A DNA stretch of 64,000 nt, taken from assembly GCA_965242605.1 (NCBI GenBank), contig CBDESS010000001.1:372001-436000 (forward strand), written 5' to 3'. A program made the translations under genes and the position numbers. Shown here in pieces: positions 54,289 to 62,793 of this stretch. This DNA comes from JAAXHF01 sp965242605. GTDB lineage: Bacteria; Desulfobacterota; Binatia; Bin18. How positions within the stretch are numbered: position 1 is the stretch's first letter; the number at the start of each line of letters is the position of its first letter. The notes beneath the pieces were generated by a model. That model was not told the DNA's origin, did no database searches, and was given only the letters and a program-made list of their open reading frames with translations.

Positions 54289-54368
54289 GTGTACAAACGC
54301 TTGACGCTTTCAAGGGACTTACATAGTAAGTATGTAAGTCCCTTTTTTTCAAAGAGAGAGGAAAAACT
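54289..54368 (+). promoter_or_regulatory. Leader with terminator-like hairpin upstream of module gene A
   Basis: A perfect 14-bp stem (AAGGGACTTACATA, 54312-54325, with TATGTAAGTCCCTT, 54331-54344; loop GTAAG) runs into seven T residues, then AAAGAGAGAGGAAAAACT as ribosome site and the ATG at 54369. The hairpin therefore lies inside the leader, only 20 bp before the start. TTGACG at 54301 could be a -35 box with TAGTAA 17 bp on. The same leader, with the stem unchanged and another loop, precedes gene D on the other strand (58868-58969). A nine-residue frame MKKLWELHT (54258-54287) precedes it. Attenuation is possible; it may also simply end upstream transcripts. Confidence 0.7.
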
Positions 54369-55430
54369 ATGTTCAGGACATGTACCCTTTGGGCAATAAC
54401 GAAAATATTGAACAAAGCTCTTACAGCCCTTACAATTCTGACCTTGGCCTCTGTGGCCCCCGCCTCTGTGCTGGAGAATCCCGCACCAAACGGCCACTAT
54501 TCCGGTATCGGCATCATTTCGGGGTGGAAATGTGACGCCGGGGAACTGACCGTCCGCTTTGATGGTGGCAACGCCATCCCCCTCACACACGGGAGTGAGC
54601 GAGCGGACACCCTCCCCATCTGTGGCGTCATCGATACCGGCTTTGTCTCTCTCTTCAATTGGAACCTGCTCAGTGACGGGGAGCAGACCGCCATCGTCTA
54701 TGACGACGGTATTGAGTTTGCCCGGGCAACATTCACCGTGACAAGGCCAGGGATTGATTTTCTGCGGGGTATCACTGGGTCAGGGACAGCCAGGTTAGGC
54801 AATGGGCTTGAGGTGACGCTTGCATGGTCTGAGGCACAACAATCTTTTGTGGCGACACGGTTTCACAATCCGATAGCCGGGTCCGGCCCGGAATCGGGCG
54901 GGAGCTCTGCGCTCCCCTTGGATATTGTGTGTGAAGGATGGGGCGAACACGGCTTCATATCTCATTCAGATATAGAATGGGTGGAACGCTGCCTCGCTGC
55001 TGGCGCGGACCCGAATGCAGAACTATTTGGCGTCTTACCCCACAACAAACAGGCCCTGGTCGATCGAAACATTACTCCAATTCATCACCAGGCCCACAAG
55101 CTTTACCTGCTCCTTGCCGCCGGCGGAGACCCGAATAGGAGCATCACCGTGCGGACGCCGTTTGACCACCTGCCGGATCCCTACTATGTGGGCACCCGCA
55201 AACCGGAGGAAAGGACACTGCTGGATAATGCTATCAGGGGTCCGTCGCGTCTTGTCACTCTCCGGGTCCTGCTGGATGCCGGTGCGGACCCGAATGCAAG
55301 AAGCGAGCGTTTACACTGCGATTATGTGGATCGCGTGAATTATGAGGCACACGTACAGAAGGCCTGTTTGATAATCCAAGCTGGCGGCAGGGTTGACGAG
55401 TGTCCAGCCCTCATTTGTCCAGAAGAATAG
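54369..55430 (+). CDS. Secreted protein A: NWNL-type module plus ankyrin-like repeats
   Basis: The 353-residue protein has a signal peptide (ALTALTILTLASVAPASV) and, at residues about 42-145, a module shared by four genes here: SGIGIISGWKCDAG, SERADTLPICG, DTGFVSLFNWNLLSDGEQTA, VYDDG and FTV. I know no name for this domain; two conserved cysteines (GWxC and xCG) could pair. The C-terminal half has three ankyrin-like units marked CLAAGADPNA, LLAAGGDPNRS and LLDAGADPNAR, and the tail ends CPEE. It is probably periplasmic or secreted. GAGAGGAAAAACT precedes the start. Gene B follows 19 bp later. Confidence 0.75.
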   Translation: MFRTCTLWAITKILNKALTALTILTLASVAPASVLENPAPNGHYSGIGIISGWKCDAGELTVRFDGGNAIPLTHGSERADTLPICGVIDTGFVSLFNWNLLSDGEQTAIVYDDGIEFARATFTVTRPGIDFLRGITGSGTARLGNGLEVTLAWSEAQQSFVATRFHNPIAGSGPESGGSSALPLDIVCEGWGEHGFISHSDIEWVERCLAAGADPNAELFGVLPHNKQALVDRNITPIHHQAHKLYLLLAAGGDPNRSITVRTPFDHLPDPYYVGTRKPEERTLLDNAIRGPSRLVTLRVLLDAGADPNARSERLHCDYVDRVNYEAHVQKACLIIQAGGRVDECPALICPEE

Positions 55431-55449
55431 CCCGGAAGAAGGACACAAA

Positions 55450-56187
55450 ATGAAGGCACTGTGTATCGTGATGGTGTTGGCACTGGCCAGCCCGGCCTTC
55501 GGACAAACCCGGGCCTGCCTGGAAGTCCCTGCTGACTTCTCCCTCCAGAGCGGCCTCGGCTTTATCTCCGGCTGGGGATGCTCCGGGCGGAATGTGGAAA
55601 TAGTCCTGAACGGCTTGCAACGCCTTTCGGTCGCCCGGAATATCCCCCGCGCTGATACGCAAAGCGAATGCGGGGATACCAATAACGGCTTTATCACGCA
55701 AATGAACTGGAACCTGCTTGGGACAAGCAACCACACCGCGGCGCTTGTCGTAGACGGGCGGACGATTCAAGAACATGCCTTCAGCGTTTCCACACCCGGC
55801 GAGGAGTTCATCAGAGGGTTAGAGCGGGCTGTTGAGGTGAACGATTTTCCCAGCCCGGGCGAATCGACCACGCTCGTCTGGCAAGAAGCCACACAAGGCT
55901 TTGTTCTACGGTTTACCCCGCCGAGTGTTCCCCCCGTGATCTATCCCGCTGGAATCCTTCCACGCAGCGGCCTTCCGGGGAGGGGCTTTCTCCCCCCTAA
56001 CAACTACCTCCACCTCATCGCATACGACACCACGCTTGATGAGGCTGGGGATTGGAATATCTCGGCAACGGGTATCACGTGGGACACGCTGACAGCCGTC
56101 CGGGGCTATATCCTTTCTTCCGCGACAGCACCACAGAGGCACCGACGATCGTCGGCCGCGGCCGCAAGCTTGCATCAGCACCACTAG
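55450..56187 (+). CDS. Secreted protein B with NWNL-type module
   Basis: The 245-residue product has a signal peptide (MKALCIVMVLALASPAFG) and the module at about residues 35-130: SGLGFISGWGCSG, IPRADTQSECGDTNNGFITQ, MNWNLLGTSNHTAALVVDG, FSVSTPGEEFIRG. It then has PSPGESTTLVWQEATQGFVL, which recurs in gene C. The C-terminal end (about 50 residues, very Ala/Ser/His-rich) looks unnatural; another frame from 56052 continues for 147 codons, so a frameshift near 56090-56130 is possible. GAAGAAGGA precedes the ATG. Function is unknown. Confidence 0.65.
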   Translation: MKALCIVMVLALASPAFGQTRACLEVPADFSLQSGLGFISGWGCSGRNVEIVLNGLQRLSVARNIPRADTQSECGDTNNGFITQMNWNLLGTSNHTAALVVDGRTIQEHAFSVSTPGEEFIRGLERAVEVNDFPSPGESTTLVWQEATQGFVLRFTPPSVPPVIYPAGILPRSGLPGRGFLPPNNYLHLIAYDTTLDEAGDWNISATGITWDTLTAVRGYILSSATAPQRHRRSSAAAASLHQHH

Positions 56188-56729
56188 GCCAGGGTCTGCA
56201 CCGTGGCCGCGGCGGTGCAATTCTCCCCTTGCTCAACTACCTAGCCGATCTTGGCCGCGGCGGTGCAGTAGTCCCCCGGCCGGTGCAATCGGGCTGGGTG
56301 TGGTTTTGTGCCGGGACAAATCAGTGCGGCCAGACACACCGCAAGGTTTGCAGAGCCTCGATCCGAGTCACTTTGGCCCCCCCTGGAGGTATACGTACAG
56401 GTCCTGGCCAGACAACGTCCGATAATTGCGGACCGGAACCGCCCCCGCCGCACCGCTTATTGTCAACTATTAGCCCGGCTACGCTAACTGGCTGAGGACT
56501 ATCACCAGCATTCATAGCGGACCGGCGCTGCGCGTCTGATAAATACCCCTTATGTCGCTACTACGGCTACGGCTGGCAGAGCTCGCAGTCGCAGCCGTGG
56601 TGCTCCCGACACTCGGCCGGGGTGAGACTGCCCGCCCAGACCCCGGCACAGAGCGGACAGGGACCAGGCTCTTCGTCAGGTCAAACGCGCCTTTCATTCC
56701 TCTCTCCTTGCTGGGTGGCGAATGCTACA
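56188..56729. other. Centre of the inverted two-gene duplication, no firm gene
   Basis: This 540-bp stretch lies between convergent genes B and C. From 56190 to 56495 the frame begun at 56052 stays open but shows no recognisable motif; GGCCGCGGCGGTGCA recurs at about 56201 and 56252. On the minus strand, 56690-56580 encodes a short cysteine-rich stretch (GPCPLCAGVW, HGCDCELCQP), but a stop separates it from the ATG at 56697. No terminator is evident. Confidence 0.5.
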
Positions 56730-57942
56730 CGTTACGGTACAAGAACGAATCCCTGTACGGACTCTTGCCAGCGGAGCGTGGTCGCTTCGCCCGGGCTCGG
56801 AAAATCGTCCACCACAACATCCTTGCTCGGCTCCGCGGATGTACTCTTGCCCGAGCGTGGTCACGGTGAACTGGTTACGGCTGATTGTCTTCCCGTCCAC
56901 CACAAGCGCCGCGGTGTATTGCCCATCCCCCATCAGGTTCCAGTTCCAGACCAGGATGAAACCGTTATCCCGGTCACCGCAGACCGCTTCCGTGTCCGCC
57001 CGGTCCAGGCCGCGAGCCGTCGCCGGAAGCCGGAGCCCGTCATCAATGTAAATCTCGCCCTCTTGCCCCTCACACACCCAGCCGCGGATATACCCTATGC
57101 CGCTCTGGAATGAGTTGGGGCCAGGGACTTCCAGGTTGCCGACGGGGGCCTCGGCTTCCGGCTCGGGGGCGGGCGCGGGTGGTGGTGATGGTGTGCCCCG
57201 GGGAGGGGATTGACGGGGTGGTGACTGGCTTTGGGGGTAGATGGGAGTAGTAGCCTCGAGAAGTATCCAGCCCGAGATACGGTTCAGAATGGGAGCTGCC
57301 GTCTCCATCACTGTCCGTGCATGGGAGGGTATAGCGCCGACCTCTCGGACTCCGGACGATTTCAACAGGATACTCGACACTGCAGATGATTTTTGAATGT
57401 GACTTGTCGCCTTCGTTTATAGTCCGGGCGTAGCAGCTGGCAGACCAGACGTCTCGGCTCGTGGGGGTGCTGGCCGGGCTAAAATTATAACTCAAGTGTG
57501 TCGGATGACCTGGGCCAATGATTCGTGGTTCCGATGGTATGGCGGTCAAGCACCAGTACTGAGCCTCTGCGGCTATCTCCGCCATGCTCGGGATGGTATC
57601 CCGGCATCCTTCCGCATAGTCTTTGACTCCCCGGAATAAGCGCGACGGGAGCGGTCCCCCAGGTACTACATGAACGGCGTAGTCTTCTATGCCGCTGAAA
57701 CCGCACAGGCTGCGCATGCCATACGGGCGATCATCGGGTCAAAGATGTATATCTGTTCACCCTCAGCCAGTATGGCGTTCAGGCTGGGCACGGTCGTCGT
57801 TGCCCCTGACAGATAATCGCGGACAACCTGGAACGCGCTTGACGTGGCCATCATAATCGCACGGGGGCCATGTGCGCCTGTATGTCCCAAGGCCGGCGCG
57901 TAACTCAGCCGCCAACACCATCACGATAAAAATCGCTCTCAT
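56730..57942 (-). pseudogene. Module gene C, multiply frameshifted
   Basis: ATG at 57942 gives MRAIFIVMVLAAELRAG, close to the signal peptide of gene B. The frame then shifts near 57890 into GPRAIMMATSSAFQVVRDYL and again near 57700 into GIEDYAVHVVPGG and AEAQYWCLTAIPSEP. It shifts again near 57300 into a Pro-rich linker and a clean module: SGIGYIRGWVCEG, DRADTEAVCGDRDNGFILV, WNWNLMGDGQYTAALVVDG, FTVTTLGQEYIRG. A last shift near 56810 leads to DDFPSPGEATTLRWQESVQG and a TAA at 56730. At least four shifts argue for a pseudogene. The most C-terminal 200 residues alone could be translated from internal starts. Confidence 0.7.
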
Positions 57943-58110
57943 TCCGTTTTCTTTCTCTGAACCCGGCCGTGCTGGGCGGGTATCTGCCAGCCTTGCCTCA
58001 CATGCCCCTAAGCGGGCTAATCGGGCAAGGGCTAGGGGTAATGCTGGGCTGATGGGGTTTCGCCCGTCCTGGGCATCCTGGGCGGCTTTTGCTCGGCAAA
58101 ATCAACCGGA

Positions 58111-58867
58111 CTATTCTTCTGGACAACTGAGGGCTGGCCACTCGTCCTCGTCAACCCTAGGCTTGACCCCGTCTACACACCTATCGTTTGGGTCACACAT
58201 CCCAAGGGTCCAAATTTGTCCGGTCCAAAAAGCCACATACACCCGTCTGGTAACGGTGTCCTCTACCCGGAGCGTGTCACCGGCGAGGAAAGGCCCAGGG
58301 AAGACCCTGTCTCCATTGTCAAGAAAATCGTACAAGTGATCCCCAGCGCCTCGAAGGATGGCGGTATCAGGAGAAGTCCTGTTGTCCGCATCTTGGTAGC
58401 TTGACACCACAAACGACTGTTGCGCCGGAGACCAGACCAGCCGAACTTGTAGGTTCCCCACAGTGGGGGAAGACAGCAGAACATCCCCTGAATAATCCCG
58501 GATATCCCCTATAAACTCGGCTCCAAGTGTGGCGACGGTGAAAGTTGCGTGGTCGAACTGAATACCGTCATCGTACACGATGGCGGTATGCTCCCCGTCT
58601 CCCAGCAGGTTCCAGTTGAACAAGGAGACAAACCCGTTATTGGTGTCACCACAAACGGAAAGGGGGTCCGCTCGCTCACTCCCATGCGAGAGGGACAAGG
58701 CATTGCCACCATCAAAGCGAACGGTCAGAATTTCCGGCGTCACATTTCCACCCCGAAATGATGCCAATGCCGGAATAGTGGCCGTGTGGTGCAGGGTTCT
58801 CCAAGACGGATGCGTGCGACACCGAAGCCAAGACCAGCATTGCCAAAAGGGCACATGTCCTGAACAT
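58111..58867 (-). pseudogene. Module gene D with one frameshift
   Basis: ATG at 58867 opens MFRTCALLAMLVLASVSHAS, then VLENPAPHGHYSGIGIISGW, nearly the same as gene A. One extra base near 58733, relative to A, breaks the frame after KCDAG. In the next frame the protein goes on without defect: RFDGGNALSLSHGSERAD, CGDTNNGFVSLFNWNLLGDG, FTVATLGAEFIGD, and ends DEWPALSCPEE, the same CPEE tail as A. The region between module and tail differs from A and has no ankyrin units. A single shift means this may be recent decay or a sequencing error. Confidence 0.75.
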
Positions 58868-58969
58868 CGTTTCTCCTCTCTCTTTGAAAAAAAGGGACTT
58901 ACATACCTGCTATGTAAGTCCCTTGTGAAAGCGTCAATAGCAGATAGCCAAAGTCAAGCGTTTGTACAC
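58868..58969 (-). promoter_or_regulatory. Leader with terminator-like hairpin upstream of module gene D
   Basis: On the minus strand the order is GTGTACAAACGCTTGAC, a 20-bp insertion relative to leader A, TTGACGCTTTCA, the 14-bp stem AAGGGACTTACATA/TATGTAAGTCCCTT (58924-58892, loop GCAGG), a run of seven T, AAAGAGAGAGGAGAAACG and the ATG. Both stem arms are identical to leader A while the loop and flanks differ. Confidence 0.7.
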
Positions 58970-59194
58970 TAGGGAATACGCTGACTATGATCTGTATGCC
59001 AACGAAGCAACAATCTAACCCTGGATAAGAGAGAATTGTGATGAGTGAGCCTCCTAAAAATCTTTGGACTCAGATACGAGACGCCCTCTTGAACGCTTGG
59101 GCTTCAGATACGAGGCCGTCTATCAAATATCTGGGTCTCAGACACGAAGCCACCGGTCCGACATCAAAGCCAAGAAAAGAGAAGGTCTTGGCTA

Positions 59195-59449
59195 ATGGCG
59201 GTCTGTACGCTGATCGTCATAATTGTTATCGTTCTCTGGGGTTGGCACGAATTGCCGCAAAAAGCGGCAGGCATCTTCCAAAGCCCAGACATTCAGGTGT
59301 TAGAGCCCATCAACTCTGTCCAACTCCTGCCGGGAGGATTGCTCGGTAAAGACAAGAGTACAGAAATCCTCTATCGCGGCTGTCTCGATATGCGTTACGG
59401 AGTTGATCTTCCTGAATTGACAGACAAACACTACCAAAATGGACGCTGA
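59195..59449 (+). CDS. Small single-pass membrane protein, hypothetical
   Basis: The 84-residue frame has an N-terminal hydrophobic helix (MAVCTLIVIIVIVLWGW) followed by a soluble part ILYRGCLDMRYGVDLPELTD. A second frame from ATG 59041 (MSEPPKNLWTQIRDALLNAW) runs into it with a one-base offset. The two could be one gene with a frameshift, giving a cytoplasmic head, membrane helix and periplasmic tail, or two overlapping genes. No family is recognised and no good ribosome site is seen before 59195. Confidence 0.35.
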   Translation: MAVCTLIVIIVIVLWGWHELPQKAAGIFQSPDIQVLEPINSVQLLPGGLLGKDKSTEILYRGCLDMRYGVDLPELTDKHYQNGR

Positions 59450-59612
59450 TATCATTTACCTCTCAGTTGTTTGAACTGCTGGGGGATGCCTCTGTAGTCG
59501 TCCAGTTCTGCGAGAAAAGCCCATTCCCATTACAGGAGGGCTGAGGGTCAGTCACCCGCCGGCAGCGGCACCTCTCGCCCCACATGAACCACACCCCCGG
59601 CCAGCCTTTAAT

Positions 59613-61070
59613 TTACAGTGCGGTGGATTGCCACAGTTCAAGGCTGCGGACTATGGCACTCTCCAGCCAGGGCAGAAACCGCGCCTCTGCATCCTCCGGT
59701 GATTCCTTGTAGTTGATTTGGAAGACCTCATCGGTTACGGGTGTCACCGCGCCGAGCTCGCGCTCCCCGTCTTCTGTTGCCACCCGCTGAAACCAAGTCG
59801 CAGAGCAGGCAAGCACCCCCTGGAACTCATGGCCGATCCCATGAAAGGCGACCAACAGTTCCGTCTGGTTGGCATTCTTCATCACGAGGCGCGCCCAGGA
59901 ACGATAGGTCTGCGTATTAGCGAAGTAGCCGAGCGCCTTTGCAGTCTGAAGAATCTGGGAGCGAAAGGAGTGGCTGTTCGGCGCACCGTCCGCGGCGCGG
60001 TTGGCGAAGAATGCGGCGTGTTCGAGAATGCCTTGCGTTGCCACGCCCAATTTGTCTGCGACTTCATCAAGACGACGGTCAGCTTTGTCACATAAATGCG
60101 TGGCGATAGACTTCGCCGATTCCCACTCGTCAACAAGGGAAGCCCGGCGCTTCGCCAACTGCCGCCGGACCGACTCAATAGCATCCTCGGTACCGCGGGA
60201 TTTGAGGACATCTTCGACAATGCTGAGGGCCTTGACGAACTCGGCTCTCTGGAGGCCGGCGAAGTATTCCACCAAGTCCGCCAGATTTCCGGTGTCTGCG
60301 GCTTCCAGAGCATCAAGATAGCGTCCACGCTCACGGTCCCTGACCACCAACGGAAACCAGCCCGCCTTGACGAACACCAGTGTTGCCAGGGCCCGGGCAA
60401 CGCGCCCGTTGCCGTCCTGAAATGGGTGTATCCGGGTAAATCGGTGGTGCAACCAGGCAGCTTCTACTTCCGGCGCGACACCACTGTGAGCGCCATGCAG
60501 ATCGATCAACCTGTCCATCTCCGAGGCAACTTGCTCCGGCGGGCAGTATTCGTGCAGCTCTCCATCGGGACGCACAGGATTGTTCGGCTGAAGTTTGTAT
60601 TGGCCTTGATAGAGGAGAACCGTTACCTTCTTACCGAGAGCGTCAATGCCTTCCACAGTCTCCTGATGCCGCGTCATCAGAGCGTGCAGTTCCTTGACAT
60701 AGAAGGTAGACAGTGAACGGCCCCCTTTGACAAAATCAAAGACACCTTCCACCGCTTCCTTGTGATCTTCAATCATTGACACAATGGATTCTGGATTCTG
60801 CGCACTTTCGTGTGGGATCAGCGTGGCTTTTATACCGTGCTCAATCAGCAGTTCTGTCACACCGCGATCAAGAGTATAGAGCCGCTCGATCAGCCCGGTC
60901 TCAATCGCCCATTCGCGCATCAGGCGCTCATTGAATTGGCGGAAGGAGTCCCGATCTTTCAGGCGAATGTACTGTTCACGCCAGACTTGCGCCAGGGAGC
61001 GCAACTCGGCGTGAGCGAGTTCAGCCGGCGGCCTTTCGTAGTCTTGAATTTGCCTCCAACTCTTTGTCAC
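59613..61070 (-). CDS. Fic family protein (probable AMP-transferase)
   Basis: The 485-residue protein has the Fic motif HPFQDGNGRVAR at residues 215-226, so it should transfer AMP from ATP to a protein hydroxyl. Upstream, REWAIETGLIERLYTL (51-66) sits where class II Fic proteins carry the inhibitory helix [S/T]xxxE[G/N]. The Thr (58) and Glu (62) are present, but the last position is Arg. The C-terminal 200 residues are helical and of unknown role. GTG at 61070 overlaps the fabI stop as GTGA, so it is translationally coupled to fabI. No separate antitoxin gene is seen. Confidence 0.88.
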   Translation of the reverse strand: MTKSWRQIQDYERPPAELAHAELRSLAQVWREQYIRLKDRDSFRQFNERLMREWAIETGLIERLYTLDRGVTELLIEHGIKATLIPHESAQNPESIVSMIEDHKEAVEGVFDFVKGGRSLSTFYVKELHALMTRHQETVEGIDALGKKVTVLLYQGQYKLQPNNPVRPDGELHEYCPPEQVASEMDRLIDLHGAHSGVAPEVEAAWLHHRFTRIHPFQDGNGRVARALATLVFVKAGWFPLVVRDRERGRYLDALEAADTGNLADLVEYFAGLQRAEFVKALSIVEDVLKSRGTEDAIESVRRQLAKRRASLVDEWESAKSIATHLCDKADRRLDEVADKLGVATQGILEHAAFFANRAADGAPNSHSFRSQILQTAKALGYFANTQTYRSWARLVMKNANQTELLVAFHGIGHEFQGVLACSATWFQRVATEDGERELGAVTPVTDEVFQINYKESPEDAEARFLPWLESAIVRSLELWQSTAL

Positions 61071-61909
61071 GGTTTCCTCCCTGACGGCTCACCCGCCGGC
61101 CGCTCCACCCCCATGCCCAGGATATGATAGCCGCCGTCGATGTGGACAATTTCCCCGGTGATCTTGTCGGCCAGCGGGCTGCACAGAAACAGGGCCGCCT
61201 TGCCCGTGTCGGAGTTCAGAATCTCGGCCTGAAGGGGCGCAAAGCGCTTCATGTGGTCCTGCATGATGGCAAAGCCGGGGATGCTCGTGCCGGCCTTGGT
61301 GGCGGTCGGGCCGGGCGACAGACCGTTGACCCGGATGCGGTGGGGGGCAAGGTCGTAGGCCAGGTTCCTGATGATATTGTCCAGGGCCGCCTTGGTGATG
61401 CTCATCAACTGATAGCCGGGAATGACCTTCTCGCCGGCATAATAGGTCATGGCTAGAATGCAGCCGCCGCGGTCTTTCATTAGGGGAAACGCGCCGCGCG
61501 CCAGCCCAATCAGCGAGTAGGCGCTAATGTCCATCGCCAAGCGAAAATCGTCCCGCCCGATATCCAGAAAACGCCGCTGAAAAGACGCCGGCGAGGCGTA
61601 GGCGATGGAGTGAATGAGAAAATCAAGCCGCCCGAACTCTTGGCCCAGCTCGGCGAACAATCGCTCCACCTGCTCATCCTTGCTCACGTCACACTCCAGG
61701 ATGAGCGGGGCGTTGAGCTGCTCCGGGAGTGCGCCCAGCAGGCGGCGGACAGCTTTGCGCTGAATCGACAGAGCCACCCGCGCCCCGCCATCGTTCAACA
61801 GCTTGGCAATCGGCCAACCGATCGAGTGTTCGTCCAGGACGCCGGCCACCAGCGCAGTTTTGCCGGAGAAGTCAAGCAGGCTGCCGAGCGGGTTTGGTGT
61901 AGCGTTCAT
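61067..61909 (-). CDS. fabI: Enoyl-[acyl-carrier-protein] reductase (FabI-type)
   Basis: The 280-residue SDR has the FabI-type nucleotide site ALVAGVLDEHSIGWPIAKLL, LDFLIHSIAYAS, and a catalytic Tyr and Lys spaced as Y-x6-K in GYQLMSITKAALDN. The substrate-loop region is RVNGLSPGPTATKAG, and the end is GEIVHIDGGYHILGMG. It reduces enoyl-ACP in the last step of each fatty-acid elongation cycle. It lies 9 bp downstream of an enoyl-CoA hydratase gene and overlaps the fic gene. A specialised reductase of a secondary pathway cannot be excluded. Confidence 0.87.
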   Translation of the reverse strand: MNATPNPLGSLLDFSGKTALVAGVLDEHSIGWPIAKLLNDGGARVALSIQRKAVRRLLGALPEQLNAPLILECDVSKDEQVERLFAELGQEFGRLDFLIHSIAYASPASFQRRFLDIGRDDFRLAMDISAYSLIGLARGAFPLMKDRGGCILAMTYYAGEKVIPGYQLMSITKAALDNIIRNLAYDLAPHRIRVNGLSPGPTATKAGTSIPGFAIMQDHMKRFAPLQAEILNSDTGKAALFLCSPLADKITGEIVHIDGGYHILGMGVERPAGEPSGRKP

Positions 61910-61918
61910 CGGGGCTCC

Positions 61919-62707
61919 TTATTTTCCGGTGAACTTGGGTGCTCGCTTTTCCACAAAGGAGCGAATGGCCTCTTGATGATCCTGGGTGTGGAAGCAGTGC
62001 TTCTCCAAAGCCAGGGAGGTGTCCAGAACCAGATTGGCTGTATCGCGCAGAATTTTATTCACCGACACCTTGGTCCAGCGAATCGCTTTGCTCGGGCCGT
62101 TGGCTAGGCGGGTAGCAAAGGCGACCGCCCGGTCCATCAGCTCCTCACTTGGCACCACATAGTTCACCAGCCCGATGCGCTCGGCCTCTTGGGCGGTCAC
62201 CAGATCGCCGGTCATCAGAAACTCTTTGGCCCGGGCCGCCCCGACCAGCCACGGCCAGATCACCGCCCCGCCGTCACCAGCCACCACCCCGACCCTGACA
62301 TGCGGGTCGCCAATACGCGCATTCTCCGCGGCGTAAATCACGTCACAGAACAGAGCCAAGGTCGCCCCGAGGCCGGTCGCCGGGCCGTTGACCGCGGCAA
62401 TGATAGGCTGCTCTACCTCCAGCATATCAATGATGATCTTGCGCGCCTCGGCGAACAGCGCGTCAAGCTGTGGCCCGGTCATGTCCTGAAACCATTTGAT
62501 ATCCCCACCGGCACAAAAAGCCCGGCCCTTGCCGGTCAGGATCACCACCTCGGTCTCCCGGTCGTGGGCGATATCGGCAAAGATGTGTGACAGCTCGGTG
62601 TGTAACTCGGCGTTGATGGCGTTCAAGGAGTCTGGCCGGTTAAAAGCCAGGGTGAGGATAGTGTCCTTGCGTTCGGCGCTCAGACAATGATAGCGACTGT
62701 AGTCCAT
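61919..62707 (-). CDS. Enoyl-CoA hydratase/isomerase family protein
   Basis: The 262-residue crotonase-fold protein has GKGRAFCAGGDIKWFQDM (oxyanion hole), AAVNGPATGLGATLALFCDV and the downstream VGVVAGDGGAVIWPWLVGAARAKE. At the positions of the two catalytic glutamates of hydratases it has Gly-Asp-Gly-Gly in GVVAGDGGAV. A different crotonase activity is therefore possible. The start at 62707 has an AAGGAGAG site upstream. It is the first gene of a minus-strand run with fabI and fic. Confidence 0.88.
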   Translation of the reverse strand: MDYSRYHCLSAERKDTILTLAFNRPDSLNAINAELHTELSHIFADIAHDRETEVVILTGKGRAFCAGGDIKWFQDMTGPQLDALFAEARKIIIDMLEVEQPIIAAVNGPATGLGATLALFCDVIYAAENARIGDPHVRVGVVAGDGGAVIWPWLVGAARAKEFLMTGDLVTAQEAERIGLVNYVVPSEELMDRAVAFATRLANGPSKAIRWTKVSVNKILRDTANLVLDTSLALEKHCFHTQDHQEAIRSFVEKRAPKFTGK

Positions 62708-62793
62708 GGTGATCTCTCCTTATGTGCGAGGTCAGCAGCGCTCAGGCGGCTCATTATCTGCCAGACACCCCCAACGATCAAGGGAAAACAGCG

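Noticed and set aside
56670..56697. TGA early in the cysteine-rich stretch considered as a second selenocysteine
   Set aside because: No redox-fold context and no convincing hairpin at the right distance.
54289..58969. Inverted repeats flanking the module genes considered as ends of a transposon
   Set aside because: No transposase is encoded inside and the repeats are gene leaders that continue into the coding sequence; inverted duplication explains them better.
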